DNA of 64,000 nucleotides, from assembly GCA_031271265.1 (NCBI GenBank), contig JAISWB010000096.1, positions 39,621-103,620 of the forward strand. Reading direction: 5' to 3'. A model generated the notes under the pieces. That model did not search any database. It was not told the DNA's origin and worked only from the letters and a program-made list of their open reading frames with translations. The position numbers were made by a program, and so were the translations under genes. This stretch comes from Desulfovibrio sp. GTDB lineage: Bacteria; Desulfobacterota; Desulfovibrionia; Desulfovibrionales; Desulfovibrionaceae. Shown here one piece after another: positions 1 through 9,481 of the stretch; position 1 is the stretch's first letter; each line of letters begins with the position of its first letter.

Positions 1-1
1 A

Positions 2-106
2 TTTGTGGAACGTGCGGCGCGCCTGACGCGCGAGGCCGGCAAGGAAGCGGCCACCCCGGATGAGGCACGTCTGATTCTGGGCCTCGGCAACTCTAAAAAG
101 CAGTGA
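2..106 (+). CDS. C-terminal end of a 3-keto-5-aminohexanoate cleavage (BKACE/DUF849) family protein, truncated by window edge
   Basis: Frame 2 reads FVERAARLTREAGKEAATPDEARLILGLGNSKKQ*, resembling the BKACE C-terminus (LARELGREIATPDEARxLLGL). Confidence 0.6.
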   Translation, partial: FVERAARLTREAGKEAATPDEARLILGLGNSKKQ

Positions 107-114
107 GACGGAGT

Positions 115-1053
115 ATGAAAAGAGAAAAGATATCCGTCATCGGTTCTGGTCTTATGGGGCACGGCATTGCCCAAATCTTTGCTTTATGCGGTCATGCGGT
201 GCGGCTGTACGACATCAGGCGGGAATTTCTGGATAAAGCCATGCAGAGCGTGCGCGGCAATCTGGAGGCGCTTGTGGAGCGAGGTCTCATCAGTGAGCAG
301 GATGCCGCCGCCGCTCCTTCGCGCATCACAACTACACTCAGCTTGGAAGAGGCGGCCTCGGACGCGGATTTCATCATTGAAGCCGTACCGGAGGATATGT
401 CTCTCAAACAGGATATCTTCCGGCAACTTGACCTCTTCAGCAAGCCCTCTGCCATACTCAGCAGCAACACCTCGGTCATGAGCATTACGGAAATAGCCTC
501 CCGCGCAACGCGTAAAGAGCGCATCGTGGGCACGCATTTCTGGAATCCGCCTTATCTCATTCCCTTGGTGGAAGTGGTGCAGACTGGAGACAGCTCTCCG
601 GAAAGCGTAGCGTTTACCATGGATGTTCTGCATCGGGCAGGCAAGCGCCCGATTCACTGCCGCAAGGATGTGCCCGGTTTTGTGGCCAACCGCATGCAGC
701 ATGCCCTGTGGCGGGAAGCCCTGTATATTGTGGAACAAGGCATAGCGGACGCCTCCACCGTGGATGAGGCCGTGCGACTGAGTTTCGGCCTTCGTCTGCC
801 GCAGTTGGGTCCGCTGGAAAACGCCGATCTGGTGGGGCTGGATATGGCTCTGGCCATACAGGACTATCTCCTCCCGCATCTTTGCGACAGCCACACGGGA
901 TCCTCCCTGCTGCGCGAAAGAGTAACGGCAGGAGAATTGGGATTTAAAACCGGACTGGGGCTGCGGTCTTGGACCGGGGAAGAGAGCGCCGCCTCACACC
1001 GCGCCCTCCGGGAGTATTTGCTGGACATGGCCGGACGCCGCGGCACGGGTTGA
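115..1053 (+). CDS. 3-hydroxyacyl-CoA dehydrogenase family NAD-binding protein
   Basis: N-terminal Rossmann motif VIGSGLMGHGIAQIFALCG, EAVPEDMSLKQ, SSNTSVMSITEIA, GTHFWNPPYLIPLVEVV, DVPGFVANR. Confidence 0.85.
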   Translation: MKREKISVIGSGLMGHGIAQIFALCGHAVRLYDIRREFLDKAMQSVRGNLEALVERGLISEQDAAAAPSRITTTLSLEEAASDADFIIEAVPEDMSLKQDIFRQLDLFSKPSAILSSNTSVMSITEIASRATRKERIVGTHFWNPPYLIPLVEVVQTGDSSPESVAFTMDVLHRAGKRPIHCRKDVPGFVANRMQHALWREALYIVEQGIADASTVDEAVRLSFGLRLPQLGPLENADLVGLDMALAIQDYLLPHLCDSHTGSSLLRERVTAGELGFKTGLGLRSWTGEESAASHRALREYLLDMAGRRGTG

Positions 1054-1110
1054 AACCATTTCGCACCGGCGGCAGGCCTGTTTTTCACTTTGCAACCAAG
1101 GAGACCCTCA

Positions 1111-2451
1111 ATGCTGTGGAAAATCTCAAAACGCTTTCAGTTCGCCGCGGACAGAATCATTCCGGAATCCTTTGTTTTCTGCATCATACTCACTTTGATA
1201 GCCTTTGTACTCGGTCTCATAGTCCACGGCGGCAATCCCATGGATCTTGTGACCGGTTGGTATAACGGTCTTTGGAGCATGATCGCCTTCGCCTTCCAGA
1301 TGTCTTTCATGGTCATCACCTGCGGAGCGGCGGCCAAGGCTCCGGCCATGTCCAGAGGGTTGGCCCGGGTGGCATCAATCCCCAAATCGCCGGCTGCTGC
1401 CTATACCGTACTCCTGCTCTTCGGCATCGCAAGTTCTTTTGTCAATTGGGCCTTCTGCACCATTCTCACCCCCATTCTGGCCATGTATCTCTCCAGGAGC
1501 GTCAAGGGTCTGCATTTCCCCCTGATGGTGGCTTCCGGTTACAGTATGATGATCCTCGGGCAATGTTGGGGACCGAGCGCCAGTGTATACGCCTTGGTGG
1601 CCAGTAAGGGACATTTTCTGGAAAGCAGCATCGGCATCCTGACCCAAGACATAACCGTGTACAACTCCGTGAACACCATACTCTTCTTCACCACCTTTCT
1701 GGTCATCCTGCTGGTCACCATCTATACCAGGCCGCCGGAGGACGAATTGGTCGTCTATGACGGCGACATCACCAGCGGAAGCGCCGCCGGGGAGGAAGAC
1801 AAGGACCACACCCCGGCCGGCATGATGAACCGCAGCCGCGTACTCATGTGGATCATCGGCGCGGCAGGGATTGTGCTCATCATCCGCTCTTTTCTCGACA
1901 AGGGCGTTTTGGGCTCGCTCAACTTCAACTTTGTCATTTTCTTCTTCATTATCCTGAACTGTTTCCTCTACAACTCGCCCAGTAAATTCCTGAATGCCTA
2001 CCGTGACAGCATGCGCTCCGCCACCGACGTCATGATCCAATTCCCCTTCTATGGCGGAATCATGGGCATGATGACTGCCTCCGGATTGGGCAAGGCCATT
2101 TCTTCCCTGCTGGTGGACATAGGCTCCAAGGACAGCTTTTATACCCTGTCCTTCCTCTCCTCCGCCCTGCTCAACATGTTTATCCCCTCCCAAGGAGGGC
2201 AGTGGATAGTGCAGGGACAGATACTCACGGATGCGGCACAGCATCTCGGCGCAAGCATTCCCTATGTGATCAACGCCTTTGTTGCCGGCGATGAAGTCAC
2301 CAACCTGCTCCAGCCCCTATATCTCATCCCGGCCTTGGCCTTGGTGGGCATGAAGCTGAAAGACGCCTGGGGTATCTGCGCCTTCCTCTGCGTCTTCTGG
2401 CTTCTGACCATGGGCATAGGCTTTTATGTGCTGCCGCAGATCTTCGGCTAA
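1111..2451 (+). CDS. Short-chain fatty acid transporter (AtoE/TIGR00366-like)
   Basis: Polytopic protein; FNFVIFFFIILNCFLYNSP, MIQFPFYGGIMGMM, NMFIPSQGGQWIVQGQI motifs; ATG preceded by AAGGAGA. Confidence 0.75.
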   Translation: MLWKISKRFQFAADRIIPESFVFCIILTLIAFVLGLIVHGGNPMDLVTGWYNGLWSMIAFAFQMSFMVITCGAAAKAPAMSRGLARVASIPKSPAAAYTVLLLFGIASSFVNWAFCTILTPILAMYLSRSVKGLHFPLMVASGYSMMILGQCWGPSASVYALVASKGHFLESSIGILTQDITVYNSVNTILFFTTFLVILLVTIYTRPPEDELVVYDGDITSGSAAGEEDKDHTPAGMMNRSRVLMWIIGAAGIVLIIRSFLDKGVLGSLNFNFVIFFFIILNCFLYNSPSKFLNAYRDSMRSATDVMIQFPFYGGIMGMMTASGLGKAISSLLVDIGSKDSFYTLSFLSSALLNMFIPSQGGQWIVQGQILTDAAQHLGASIPYVINAFVAGDEVTNLLQPLYLIPALALVGMKLKDAWGICAFLCVFWLLTMGIGFYVLPQIFG

Positions 2452-2486
2452 GCCGCGCGTTCACCTTTTTCCAACTCTTGCGTTTT

Positions 2487-2525
2487 ACCCGTTCCGGCTG
2501 GTAATATAGACCGGAACGGGTTTGC
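2487..2525 (+). terminator. Hairpin terminator after transporter gene
   Basis: Perfect 11-bp stem ACCCGTTCCGG / CCGGAACGGGT (2487-2497 / 2511-2521), 13-nt loop, followed by TT. Confidence 0.55.
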
Positions 2526-2838
2526 GCAACGCGCTTTCGGCATGTTTCAATCCACGTCCGGATCTGTCCGACGGATGCCCCTGCTCCGGTTCCTAATCGC
2601 CGGCCGACATGCCCTGCCTTGAAGGGAACGGTTGCAAACTATAAAGGAATTCCTGATGAAAATCGAATAAAACGAACGCGGAGCAGCAATTCTAATTATC
2701 GCGTTGAGCAATACGCCGTCAAGCCGGTATGTTGAGCTGAACTCTTGATTTTTCGTCGGGCGGAATGCCTGAAAAGCTGCGCCTGTGCGCGAAAAAACCA
2801 TAATTCGAATTGCTGAACGCGGAGGGAGAGAAAATTTT

Positions 2839-4755
2839 ATGTTTTGGGATGTTCGGCGCCCTGCGGAAAGCGGTATTTCGGCTACAGCCCTTGCCGGTCG
2901 CGGTAGACAAGATGCCGGAATACGATTTGCCGATGGAAAAGGGGGAGAGGTATCTCCTTTCTCTTTGCAGGCTGAGCTGGCTTCCGGGATGTTGCCTCCG
3001 GGGCCGTTTTTTTTGCTGACCATGATCGCGCCGGACAGGCGCATCGTAGAACAAATCCCCTCCTCCTTCGCCTCAGAGATGCAAAAAAAGCATGTTTCCG
3101 CCCCTTACCCCCCGATTGCGCACTTAGATGAACTCCTGAATATATATGAAAAAATGCCGACTGCGAAGCGCTTCTCCTGTTCCCGAGGTTGTTGCATCGC
3201 CGCCGTCCTGCGGGAAGAGACTGATGAGGGCGGGATTCCTGTGCCCTTCACAGCCCCGTCGGAAACAGAGCGGACGGCGTTCTGGTTGCTGCTCGCCTCC
3301 TGCCCGCCTGCGGAAGCTTCTCCGGAAAGAATCGCCTTTATGAATTCGGCCCTGAACTGTCTGGCCTGTGCTTGGCAGTGCCGGTATACGGAAAGAAAAT
3401 TTTTTGAACAGGTACACTTTGTGGAAAATATCGTGCGATCCATGTCTTCGGGTTTTCTGATTTTAACCCCGGAACTGCGGGTTACGGCCGCCAACAAGGC
3501 CGCGGCCGAACTCCTTCAGACCACGGAAAAAAAGCTGGTGGGAGCCAAACTCACGGACCTGATTTTTTCCAAACTTAAGGTGCGCCGGGTTTTCAGCACG
3601 GGCGAACCCTTGATCGACGAAGAAGTTTTTATCAAACTCGCCAATAAAACCGTGCATATCCTCAAAACTTGCGTACCCGTATTCAACATGCAAGGCGAGG
3701 TGATCGCCGCACTGGATCATTTCCGCGAAATAAAGGAAGCCCATCGGATGGTCAGCCGCATCAGCGGCACGCGAGCCGGTTTTTCCTTTGATGACATCAT
3801 CTACGGCAGCCGAGTCATGGATGAAGCTGTTGAATTGGCCCGCCTGGCATCCAAAAACTCGCTCTCAGTATTGATACACGGTGAAAGCGGCACCGGCAAG
3901 GAACTCTTCGCCCATGCCATACACCAATCAAGCAGTAGGCACGCCGCGCCTTTTATTGTCATTGATTGCGCCTCCATGCCTCGCGAGCTGGTGGAAAGCG
4001 AACTTTTCGGCTATGTGGAAGGCGCCTTTACCGGAGCTCGAAGGGGCGGTAGACCGGGTAAGTTCGAGCTTGCCGACAGCGGTACCATTTTTCTGGATGA
4101 ATTGGGCGAACTGCCGCTGGAACTGCAATCTCGCCTGCTCCGGGTCTTGCAGAGTCGCGAGGTGGTCCGGTTGGGAGGGGTGGAGCGCATGCCGGTGGAT
4201 ATAAGAATCATCGCCGCAACAAACCGAAATCTTTACGAAGAAGTCCGTCTTGGGAACTTCAGGGCGGATCTCTTCCATCGGCTCAACGTATTGGTTATTC
4301 ATATACCTCCCCTGCGATCAAGACCGGAAGACATCAAAATCCTTTCCGAGTATTTTCTCGGCAAATACCGTGCCCGCTTCAACATGCCTGATTTGCATCT
4401 AACGGCGGAAGTACATGCTGAACTGCAGGCCCGTGCCTGGCCCGGAAACGCCAGGGAGCTGGAAAACACCATAGCCAGAGCCGTGCATGTCTGCCGCGGC
4501 AGGATTGAGCCGGTACATATACGCCTTAATGTCCCATCCCCGATTGACCCGCCGGCCTCGGACTCGTGCCCCTCTTCCTTGATACGCTCTCTGCACGATA
4601 TTGAGCATAATGCTTTTAAAGAGGCTGTCGCGGCCTGTAACGGCAATATTTCCCGCGCCGCCCGCAGGCTGGGCGTAGCCCGCAGCACTGTCTACAAAAA
4701 ACTGCAGAAGGAGCATCAATGTTGTAATTCCGATTACAGGTCAAAATTGTCATAA
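2839..4755 (+). CDS. Sigma54-dependent transcriptional activator with PAS domain and Fis-type HTH
   Basis: [82 protein letters not shown]-terminal [33 protein letters not shown] upstream of ATG 2839. Confidence 0.9.
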   Translation: MFWDVRRPAESGISATALAGRGRQDAGIRFADGKGGEVSPFSLQAELASGMLPPGPFFLLTMIAPDRRIVEQIPSSFASEMQKKHVSAPYPPIAHLDELLNIYEKMPTAKRFSCSRGCCIAAVLREETDEGGIPVPFTAPSETERTAFWLLLASCPPAEASPERIAFMNSALNCLACAWQCRYTERKFFEQVHFVENIVRSMSSGFLILTPELRVTAANKAAAELLQTTEKKLVGAKLTDLIFSKLKVRRVFSTGEPLIDEEVFIKLANKTVHILKTCVPVFNMQGEVIAALDHFREIKEAHRMVSRISGTRAGFSFDDIIYGSRVMDEAVELARLASKNSLSVLIHGESGTGKELFAHAIHQSSSRHAAPFIVIDCASMPRELVESELFGYVEGAFTGARRGGRPGKFELADSGTIFLDELGELPLELQSRLLRVLQSREVVRLGGVERMPVDIRIIAATNRNLYEEVRLGNFRADLFHRLNVLVIHIPPLRSRPEDIKILSEYFLGKYRARFNMPDLHLTAEVHAELQARAWPGNARELENTIARAVHVCRGRIEPVHIRLNVPSPIDPPASDSCPSSLIRSLHDIEHNAFKEAVAACNGNISRAARRLGVARSTVYKKLQKEHQCCNSDYRSKLS

Positions 4756-4778
4756 AGGACGGGTCCATACCTGGAATA

Positions 4779-4816
4779 GCGCGACAGGGTGTCGCGCCGA
4801 AATACGAAGTATTTCG
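4779..4816. repeat. Two contiguous perfect triloop hairpins
   Basis: GCGCGACA-GGG-TGTCGCGC (4779-4797) immediately followed by CGAAATAC-GAA-GTATTTCG (4798-4816). Confidence 0.8.
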
Positions 4817-5040
4817 CGAGGTAAGGCGGGACCACTACCGTCTGATTCCCCGTTCATGAAGGTGCCAGTCACCTGACTCCCCGGCTCAAGGCCGGCGACA
4901 TGACCGTTTGATTCCCCGTTCATGAGGGTGACCCCTCATTCTCCGTCCCGGCGCGGCATCACCTGCGCGGAACATGCCTGTTGTCGCCCTTACGGCCACC
5001 CTTACTCTCCGTCCCGGCGCGGCATCACCTGCGCCGTTGT
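4815..5040. repeat. Degenerate tandem repeat, 66-bp period, overlapping 3' end of the minus-strand glycosidase gene
   Basis: tgattccccgttcatga(a/g)ggtg at 4843 and 4909; ctccgtcccggcgcggcatcacctgcgc at 4941 and 5007; both offsets are exactly 66. Confidence 0.8.
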
Positions 5041-6164
5041 ACGGCAAGCACGTTCGGCAGGGCGCCCCGCGGGTCGCCGTCGGCATTCAGCAGGGAACTG
5101 CGCCCTTTCCAGACGTATACCATCCCGTCCGGCGCCGGAAAGGACGATGCCCCGGCAAACCCGGCCGCACTCACCGACTCCCGGGCGTTGTCGACGCGCA
5201 GAAAGATGCCGGCCTGCGCTCCGCCTTCCACATACATAACCGTGCGCAAGGCGAGGGAAAAATCTTTCAGGGCGGCGGCAAAACGCTCGGCGGTCAGGGC
5301 GTCGCGGCACAGGATGAAGAGGATACGCCCCGCTTCGTCCTCGGCCACGACGGCCATGCCCGCGGCGCGGCCGCCCTCCGGCCAGAGCGCGTTGCCCTCT
5401 TTGTCCATGAACCGGAAATTCTGCACCACTACGGCGTATTCTTCGAGAATTCCCGGCATGCCGGGCGCATCGCGTTCCAAAATGCAGGCTGCCGGGAACG
5501 CGGCCGAAGGAGCGCCGCGTTGCCCGCAAACCCCGCCCGGCCGCTCCGGGCAAAGCCTCGCCGCTTCACTCGTTGCGTTCCCCGCGGCATCTCCGGGCGC
5601 GTGTACCGCCGCATCGCCTTTAGTGTCGCCCGTTGCACCGCCCGCCGTGTTCCTCATTGCGCCGCCCGTCACGTTTCCCGTCGCTTTGCCGGGCGCAATC
5701 CCGGCGCGCCGATGCGGCCCCGCCGCGAAAAACGCCCCGAGTCTCGGACCGGCGTTTTCGTTGTTTACGGATTCCCCGTTGCGCATGTACCCGGTGCTCG
5801 TGATTCCGTCCGGCAGGTACATCGAGGCGTTGATTCCGGCCCGCAGGTCGCGCTGTGCGCTCCAGTCCGGCAATGACCGCGCGCGCCCTTCTTCCGACGC
5901 CATGCACAGGGTAAAAGTATGCAGAAGCGGGTCGATACGCAGCATCGTGAACAGGGCTTCACGATCGTCCGGCCCGCCGCGGACGACGGCTTGCGCCAGT
6001 TCCAGGCCGGGCTCAAGCGGGATGAAGACCGGCGTGCCGGCATAGGCCCGCGCTTGCCTGCCTGCAAGCGGGAACACGAGGAAAATTGAGAGCGCGAGGC
6101 AGGACAAAACGCGCCGGCGCAACAGTCCTGTTGCCGAAAGCACTGCATTGCCTCCCGTCAACAT
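5025..6164 (-). CDS. Secreted phosphodiester glycosidase (NAGPA/DUF2233)-family protein with low-complexity insertion
   Basis: Signal peptide LSCLALSIFLVFPLAGRQARA; AGINASMYLPDGITSTGYMRNGE, AALYVEGG-like MYVEGGAQAGIFL; start chosen at ATG 6164. Confidence 0.6.
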   Translation of the reverse strand: MLTGGNAVLSATGLLRRRVLSCLALSIFLVFPLAGRQARAYAGTPVFIPLEPGLELAQAVVRGGPDDREALFTMLRIDPLLHTFTLCMASEEGRARSLPDWSAQRDLRAGINASMYLPDGITSTGYMRNGESVNNENAGPRLGAFFAAGPHRRAGIAPGKATGNVTGGAMRNTAGGATGDTKGDAAVHAPGDAAGNATSEAARLCPERPGGVCGQRGAPSAAFPAACILERDAPGMPGILEEYAVVVQNFRFMDKEGNALWPEGGRAAGMAVVAEDEAGRILFILCRDALTAERFAAALKDFSLALRTVMYVEGGAQAGIFLRVDNARESVSAAGFAGASSFPAPDGMVYVWKGRSSLLNADGDPRGALPNVLAVQRRR

Positions 6165-6303
6165 GCCGGTGTTCCGACAACAGGTATCGGAACCACGCAG
6201 GATTACAGCTTTTAACAGACCTTTATGTATATGCTGCGCACTCCCCGAGTCAAGGATGAAATGTGCTGTTGACAGGATGAAATGTGCCGGTGCCGTGCGC
6301 ATC

Positions 6304-6332
6304 TTGACCGTGCCGCCGGCATGGGTTAAATA
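6304..6332 (+). promoter_or_regulatory. Putative sigma70 promoter of greA leader
   Basis: TTGACC (6304) with TTAAAT/TAAATA (6326/6327), spacer 16-17 nt. Confidence 0.4.
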
Positions 6333-6357
6333 GGCAAAGCTTCACCCCGCGAAGGGC

Positions 6358-6393
6358 ATCCGGAAGAGCCGACAGACTTCCGGATATTTTCTT
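6358..6393 (+). terminator. Intrinsic terminator / attenuator in greA leader
   Basis: 9-bp perfect stem ATCCGGAAG/CTTCCGGAT (6358-6366 / 6377-6385) followed by attttcttttct; no plus-strand CDS upstream of it. Confidence 0.6.
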
Positions 6394-6568
6394 TTCTCCA
6401 AAGATGCCGTTGTGTTTGTGATATCAACTTCTTCCTTCAGGGAAAGGGCAGTTTGTCCGGCTTCTGTCCGCCGGGATACAGATTCGGCAGGCAGCCGGTG
6501 CCGGCTGCGGACGCAACGCCTACAGCTTGCAACATATTCCCGAGTTGTGCCGCCGGGAGGGTCACAAT

Positions 6569-7069
6569 ATGGAAAGCATTCCCGTTTCCGAACAGGGCTT
6601 TGCGCGCGTATACAGGGAACTTGAGCGCCTCAAAAAGGAACGCCCCGAAATCATTCAGGCCATCAAAGACGCCAGGGAAGAAGGCGACCTCAGCGAAAAC
6701 GCCGGCTACGAAGCCGCACGAGAGAGGCAGGCCATGCTGGAGGCCAGAATATGCTCCATCGAATCGCGCATGGCCTTCTACAACGTGGTCAAGCCGGAGC
6801 AGATGCGCGGCGGACGTATAGCCTTCGGCGCCACCGTGCGCCTGAGGGACCTGGAGTCGGGACAGGAGCGCGAATACACGCTGGTCGGACCGGACGAAAC
6901 AGATTTCGTGCCCAGGGAAAAACACGCCGTGAGCGTCTTTTCCCCGGTAGGTCGGGCGTTGCTCGGCCGGGAAAGCGGCGATGAAGTCGTTGTGGACGCG
7001 CCCAAAGGCAAAATCTTTCTGGAAGTAATCGACATCGCCTTCAACGGGCCTTTCATCGAGGCCGGCTGA
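6569..7069 (+). CDS. greA: Transcription elongation factor GreA
   Basis: RPEIIQAIKDAREEGDLSENAGYEAARERQAMLEARI and C-terminal FKBP-like domain; start at ATG 6569 chosen. Confidence 0.9.
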   Translation: MESIPVSEQGFARVYRELERLKKERPEIIQAIKDAREEGDLSENAGYEAARERQAMLEARICSIESRMAFYNVVKPEQMRGGRIAFGATVRLRDLESGQEREYTLVGPDETDFVPREKHAVSVFSPVGRALLGRESGDEVVVDAPKGKIFLEVIDIAFNGPFIEAG

Positions 7070-7079
7070 TCGGCGATAC

Positions 7080-7253
7080 CCTTACGGTTTGCAGCCTCTC
7101 CTTTCAAGGAAATTTCTCATTGACTCCCGGCGAAGCCGGACATATCGTTCAAGTAAGTCTTCCCTTCAGGGAGGGGACAATCCACCGGGTTCCCATCCGG
7201 CGGAGCGGAGTCCTCCGGCCGATGGGAGTCGGATGCGGATTGAAACATCAAGG
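7080..7253. repeat. Family B dispersed repeat, long copy (B2)
   Basis: cttacggtttgcagcctctcctttcaagg...ctcccggcgaagccggacat...cccttcagggagggg...cccatccggcgg...; co-linear with 53546-53735. Confidence 0.65.
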
Positions 7254-7260
7254 CGGAGTG

Positions 7261-8040
7261 ATGCGCCTGTATTCATGGAACGTCAACGGCTTCCGCGCCT
7301 TGTGCGCCGGCGGGGCATGGTCGTCCTGGTTTCCCCGTACCGCGCCGGACATTGTCGGGCTGCAAGAGGTCAAGGCCGAGTTAACGGATGTGCCGGAAGC
7401 CTGCAGAGCGGTCCCCGGATACCGTGTCTTCTGGCTGCCGGCCGTCAAAAAACGCGGCTATTCGGGCGTTGCGGCCTTTTCGCGCCTTGCGCCTCTGGCC
7501 GAACAGTATGATTTGCCGGACCCGGCCTTCCGCGATGAAGGCCGGCTCATCCACCTGGAACTGCCTGCCTTTCACTTTTTCAATGTTTACTTCCCCAACG
7601 GGCAAAAGGACGAAACGCGCCTGAACTACAAGCTCGGCTACTATGACGCTTTTTTGAGCAGGGCGGAAGAACTGCGCCGCTCCAAACCCGTCGTCGTGTG
7701 CGGCGACTTCAACACGGCTCACAAGCCCGTGGACCTTGCCCGGCCGGCGGAAAACGAACACGTTTCCGGCTTTCTGCCCGTGGAACGGGCCTGGATGGAC
7801 CGTTTCACGGCTGCGGGCTATGTGGATACCTACCGTCTGGTACACGGCGACAAGCCGGCAAGTTATACTTGGTGGTCCTACCGCGTCCGCGCGCGTGAGC
7901 GGAACGTGGGTTGGCGCATAGACTATTTCTTTGTGTCCGAGGAGTTGAAAGGAAAGGTGAAAAACGCCTGGATCGAGGACGCCGTGCCCGGCTCCGACCA
8001 CTGCCCCATAGGGCTGGAGTTGGACTGCCCCTCGGTCTGA
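7261..8040 (+). CDS. xth: Exodeoxyribonuclease III / AP endonuclease
   Basis: MRLYSWNVNGFRA, DIVGLQEVKA, GDFNTAHKPVDL, WRIDYFFVS, GSDHCPIGLEL. Confidence 0.93.
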   Translation: MRLYSWNVNGFRALCAGGAWSSWFPRTAPDIVGLQEVKAELTDVPEACRAVPGYRVFWLPAVKKRGYSGVAAFSRLAPLAEQYDLPDPAFRDEGRLIHLELPAFHFFNVYFPNGQKDETRLNYKLGYYDAFLSRAEELRRSKPVVVCGDFNTAHKPVDLARPAENEHVSGFLPVERAWMDRFTAAGYVDTYRLVHGDKPASYTWWSYRVRARERNVGWRIDYFFVSEELKGKVKNAWIEDAVPGSDHCPIGLELDCPSV

Positions 8041-8083
8041 CCCGCGCTTTCGAAGCACAATTCGTCAACACCCCGCAACGCTT

Positions 8084-8160
8084 GGGAAACGCTGATTATA
8101 TCGGGGCGCTGCCCCGACTCCCGCCGGGTCGACCCGCACCGGCGCAAGGCCGACATGCCG
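8084..8160. repeat. Family A dispersed repeat copy (A1)
   Basis: gggaaacgctgattatatcggggcgctgccccgactcccgccggg; matches 56463-56505 and the reverse complement of 24190-24230. Confidence 0.5.
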
Positions 8161-8244
8161 GCGAGTTTGAGAGGGCGGCCTCCCCCAAAAGCATACATCG
8201 GCGCTTCCTTTGAAAAGCCTCGGGGGAGATCGGGAGGCTCCGCC

Positions 8245-9411
8245 ATGATACGCCTGCTGACCGCGTACACCTGTGAACTCGACGATATCAACGGCGCCGT
8301 TGATGAAATCATGCAGCAGTTACAGTTGGAAAAACGCCTGCTGCGGCATTCCGTCGGGATATTGGCATTTCATCCGGAATTTCTGGAAACGGGCGTCGTC
8401 AAAGCCGTCAGCGACGCTCTCCCCTTCGATGCCGTCGGCGGCACGGCTTCCACCACGGCGGTGACGGGAGCGATGGGCGACCTGATGCTGACCGTCGGCG
8501 TGCTCACGAGCGACGACATCCTGTTCCGGACGGGTGCTTGCTGCCTCGCGCAGGAAGAACCGCAGGCCGCGATACAGCGGCTGTATGCGCGGCTCGTGCC
8601 GCCTTTCACGGAAAAACCGGCACTGCTGTTCACCTTGGCGCCGGTCATGGCCGACTTTTCGGGCGATGATTTCATTGCGGCCCTGGATGCAGTTTCCGGC
8701 GGAGTTCCCGTGTTCGGGTCCTTGCCCTTTACGCATATGCCCGACTCAAGCGGCATTGAAATCTGTTGCAACGGCGAACATCATGCCGGCCTGTTTACGC
8801 TTGTCGCCATGTTCGGTGAGGTCAATCCCGAATTTTACCATACAGACATACCGGACGACAGGATCATACATAAAAAGGCCGTCATCACCGGGGCCGTGAA
8901 AAACAGGATTCAGAGCATCAACAACATTGCATCGCTCGACTATCTTGAGTCCATAGGCTTGGCGGAAAAAGGCAGCATCGCAGGCATCGGCGCCCTTCCC
9001 TTCGTCCTGACCCTGGACGACGGTTCCCGCGTGGTGCGCTCCGCGTACAGCATCGCGGGGGAAGGAGAGATTCTGACGTACGGCGCCGTCCCCCAAGGCG
9101 CGAAGATCGGTTTTGCCGACGGCAGCGCCGCCTATGTGCTCCAATCCGTAAAGGACGACATAGCCCGCGCCGTTGCGGCCCGGGGATCCTCCGATGCGCT
9201 GATTGTCTCCTGTGAGGGCCGCAAATGGACTATCGGCACGGACGCAACGGCGGAGATAAAAGAACTGGCCGAGCATCTGGACCGGTCATGTGCATACCAG
9301 TTCGCCTACGCGGCAGGCGAACTCTGCCCCGTGAAAAACCTCGGCGGCCGGACGGTCAACGCTTTTCATAATTTTTCGATGATCGCCTGTGTGTTGCGGT
9401 CCGGACGGTGA
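8245..9411 (+). CDS. FIST N/C-domain sensory protein (paralogue 1)
   Basis: MIRLLTAYTCELDDI..., PFDAVGGTAST, GGVPVFGSLP, GDDSRVVRSAYSI-type FIST_C, ends GELCPVKNLGGRTVNAFHNFSMIACVL; SD GGGAGG upstream. Confidence 0.75.
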   Translation: MIRLLTAYTCELDDINGAVDEIMQQLQLEKRLLRHSVGILAFHPEFLETGVVKAVSDALPFDAVGGTASTTAVTGAMGDLMLTVGVLTSDDILFRTGACCLAQEEPQAAIQRLYARLVPPFTEKPALLFTLAPVMADFSGDDFIAALDAVSGGVPVFGSLPFTHMPDSSGIEICCNGEHHAGLFTLVAMFGEVNPEFYHTDIPDDRIIHKKAVITGAVKNRIQSINNIASLDYLESIGLAEKGSIAGIGALPFVLTLDDGSRVVRSAYSIAGEGEILTYGAVPQGAKIGFADGSAAYVLQSVKDDIARAVAARGSSDALIVSCEGRKWTIGTDATAEIKELAEHLDRSCAYQFAYAAGELCPVKNLGGRTVNAFHNFSMIACVLRSGR

Positions 9412-9453
9412 TGCGGCAGGCGTTCGCTTTAGCGGCCGAGGTCTGCTGAAAAT

Positions 9454-9481
9454 ATTGCTGATTTCTGCAGAAATCAGTAAT
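9454..9481. promoter_or_regulatory. Long palindrome between convergent genes
   Basis: Perfect 20-bp dyad CTGATTTCTGCAGAAATCAG (9458-9477) with flanking ATT/AAT; overlaps the stop codon of the kinase gene. Confidence 0.5.

Noticed and set aside
4981-6045. Long plus-strand ORFs (300-354 aa) antisense to the glycosidase gene
   Set aside because: Arg/Pro/Ala-rich GC-bias shadow ORFs without recognisable motifs; the minus-strand ORF has a signal peptide and family motifs
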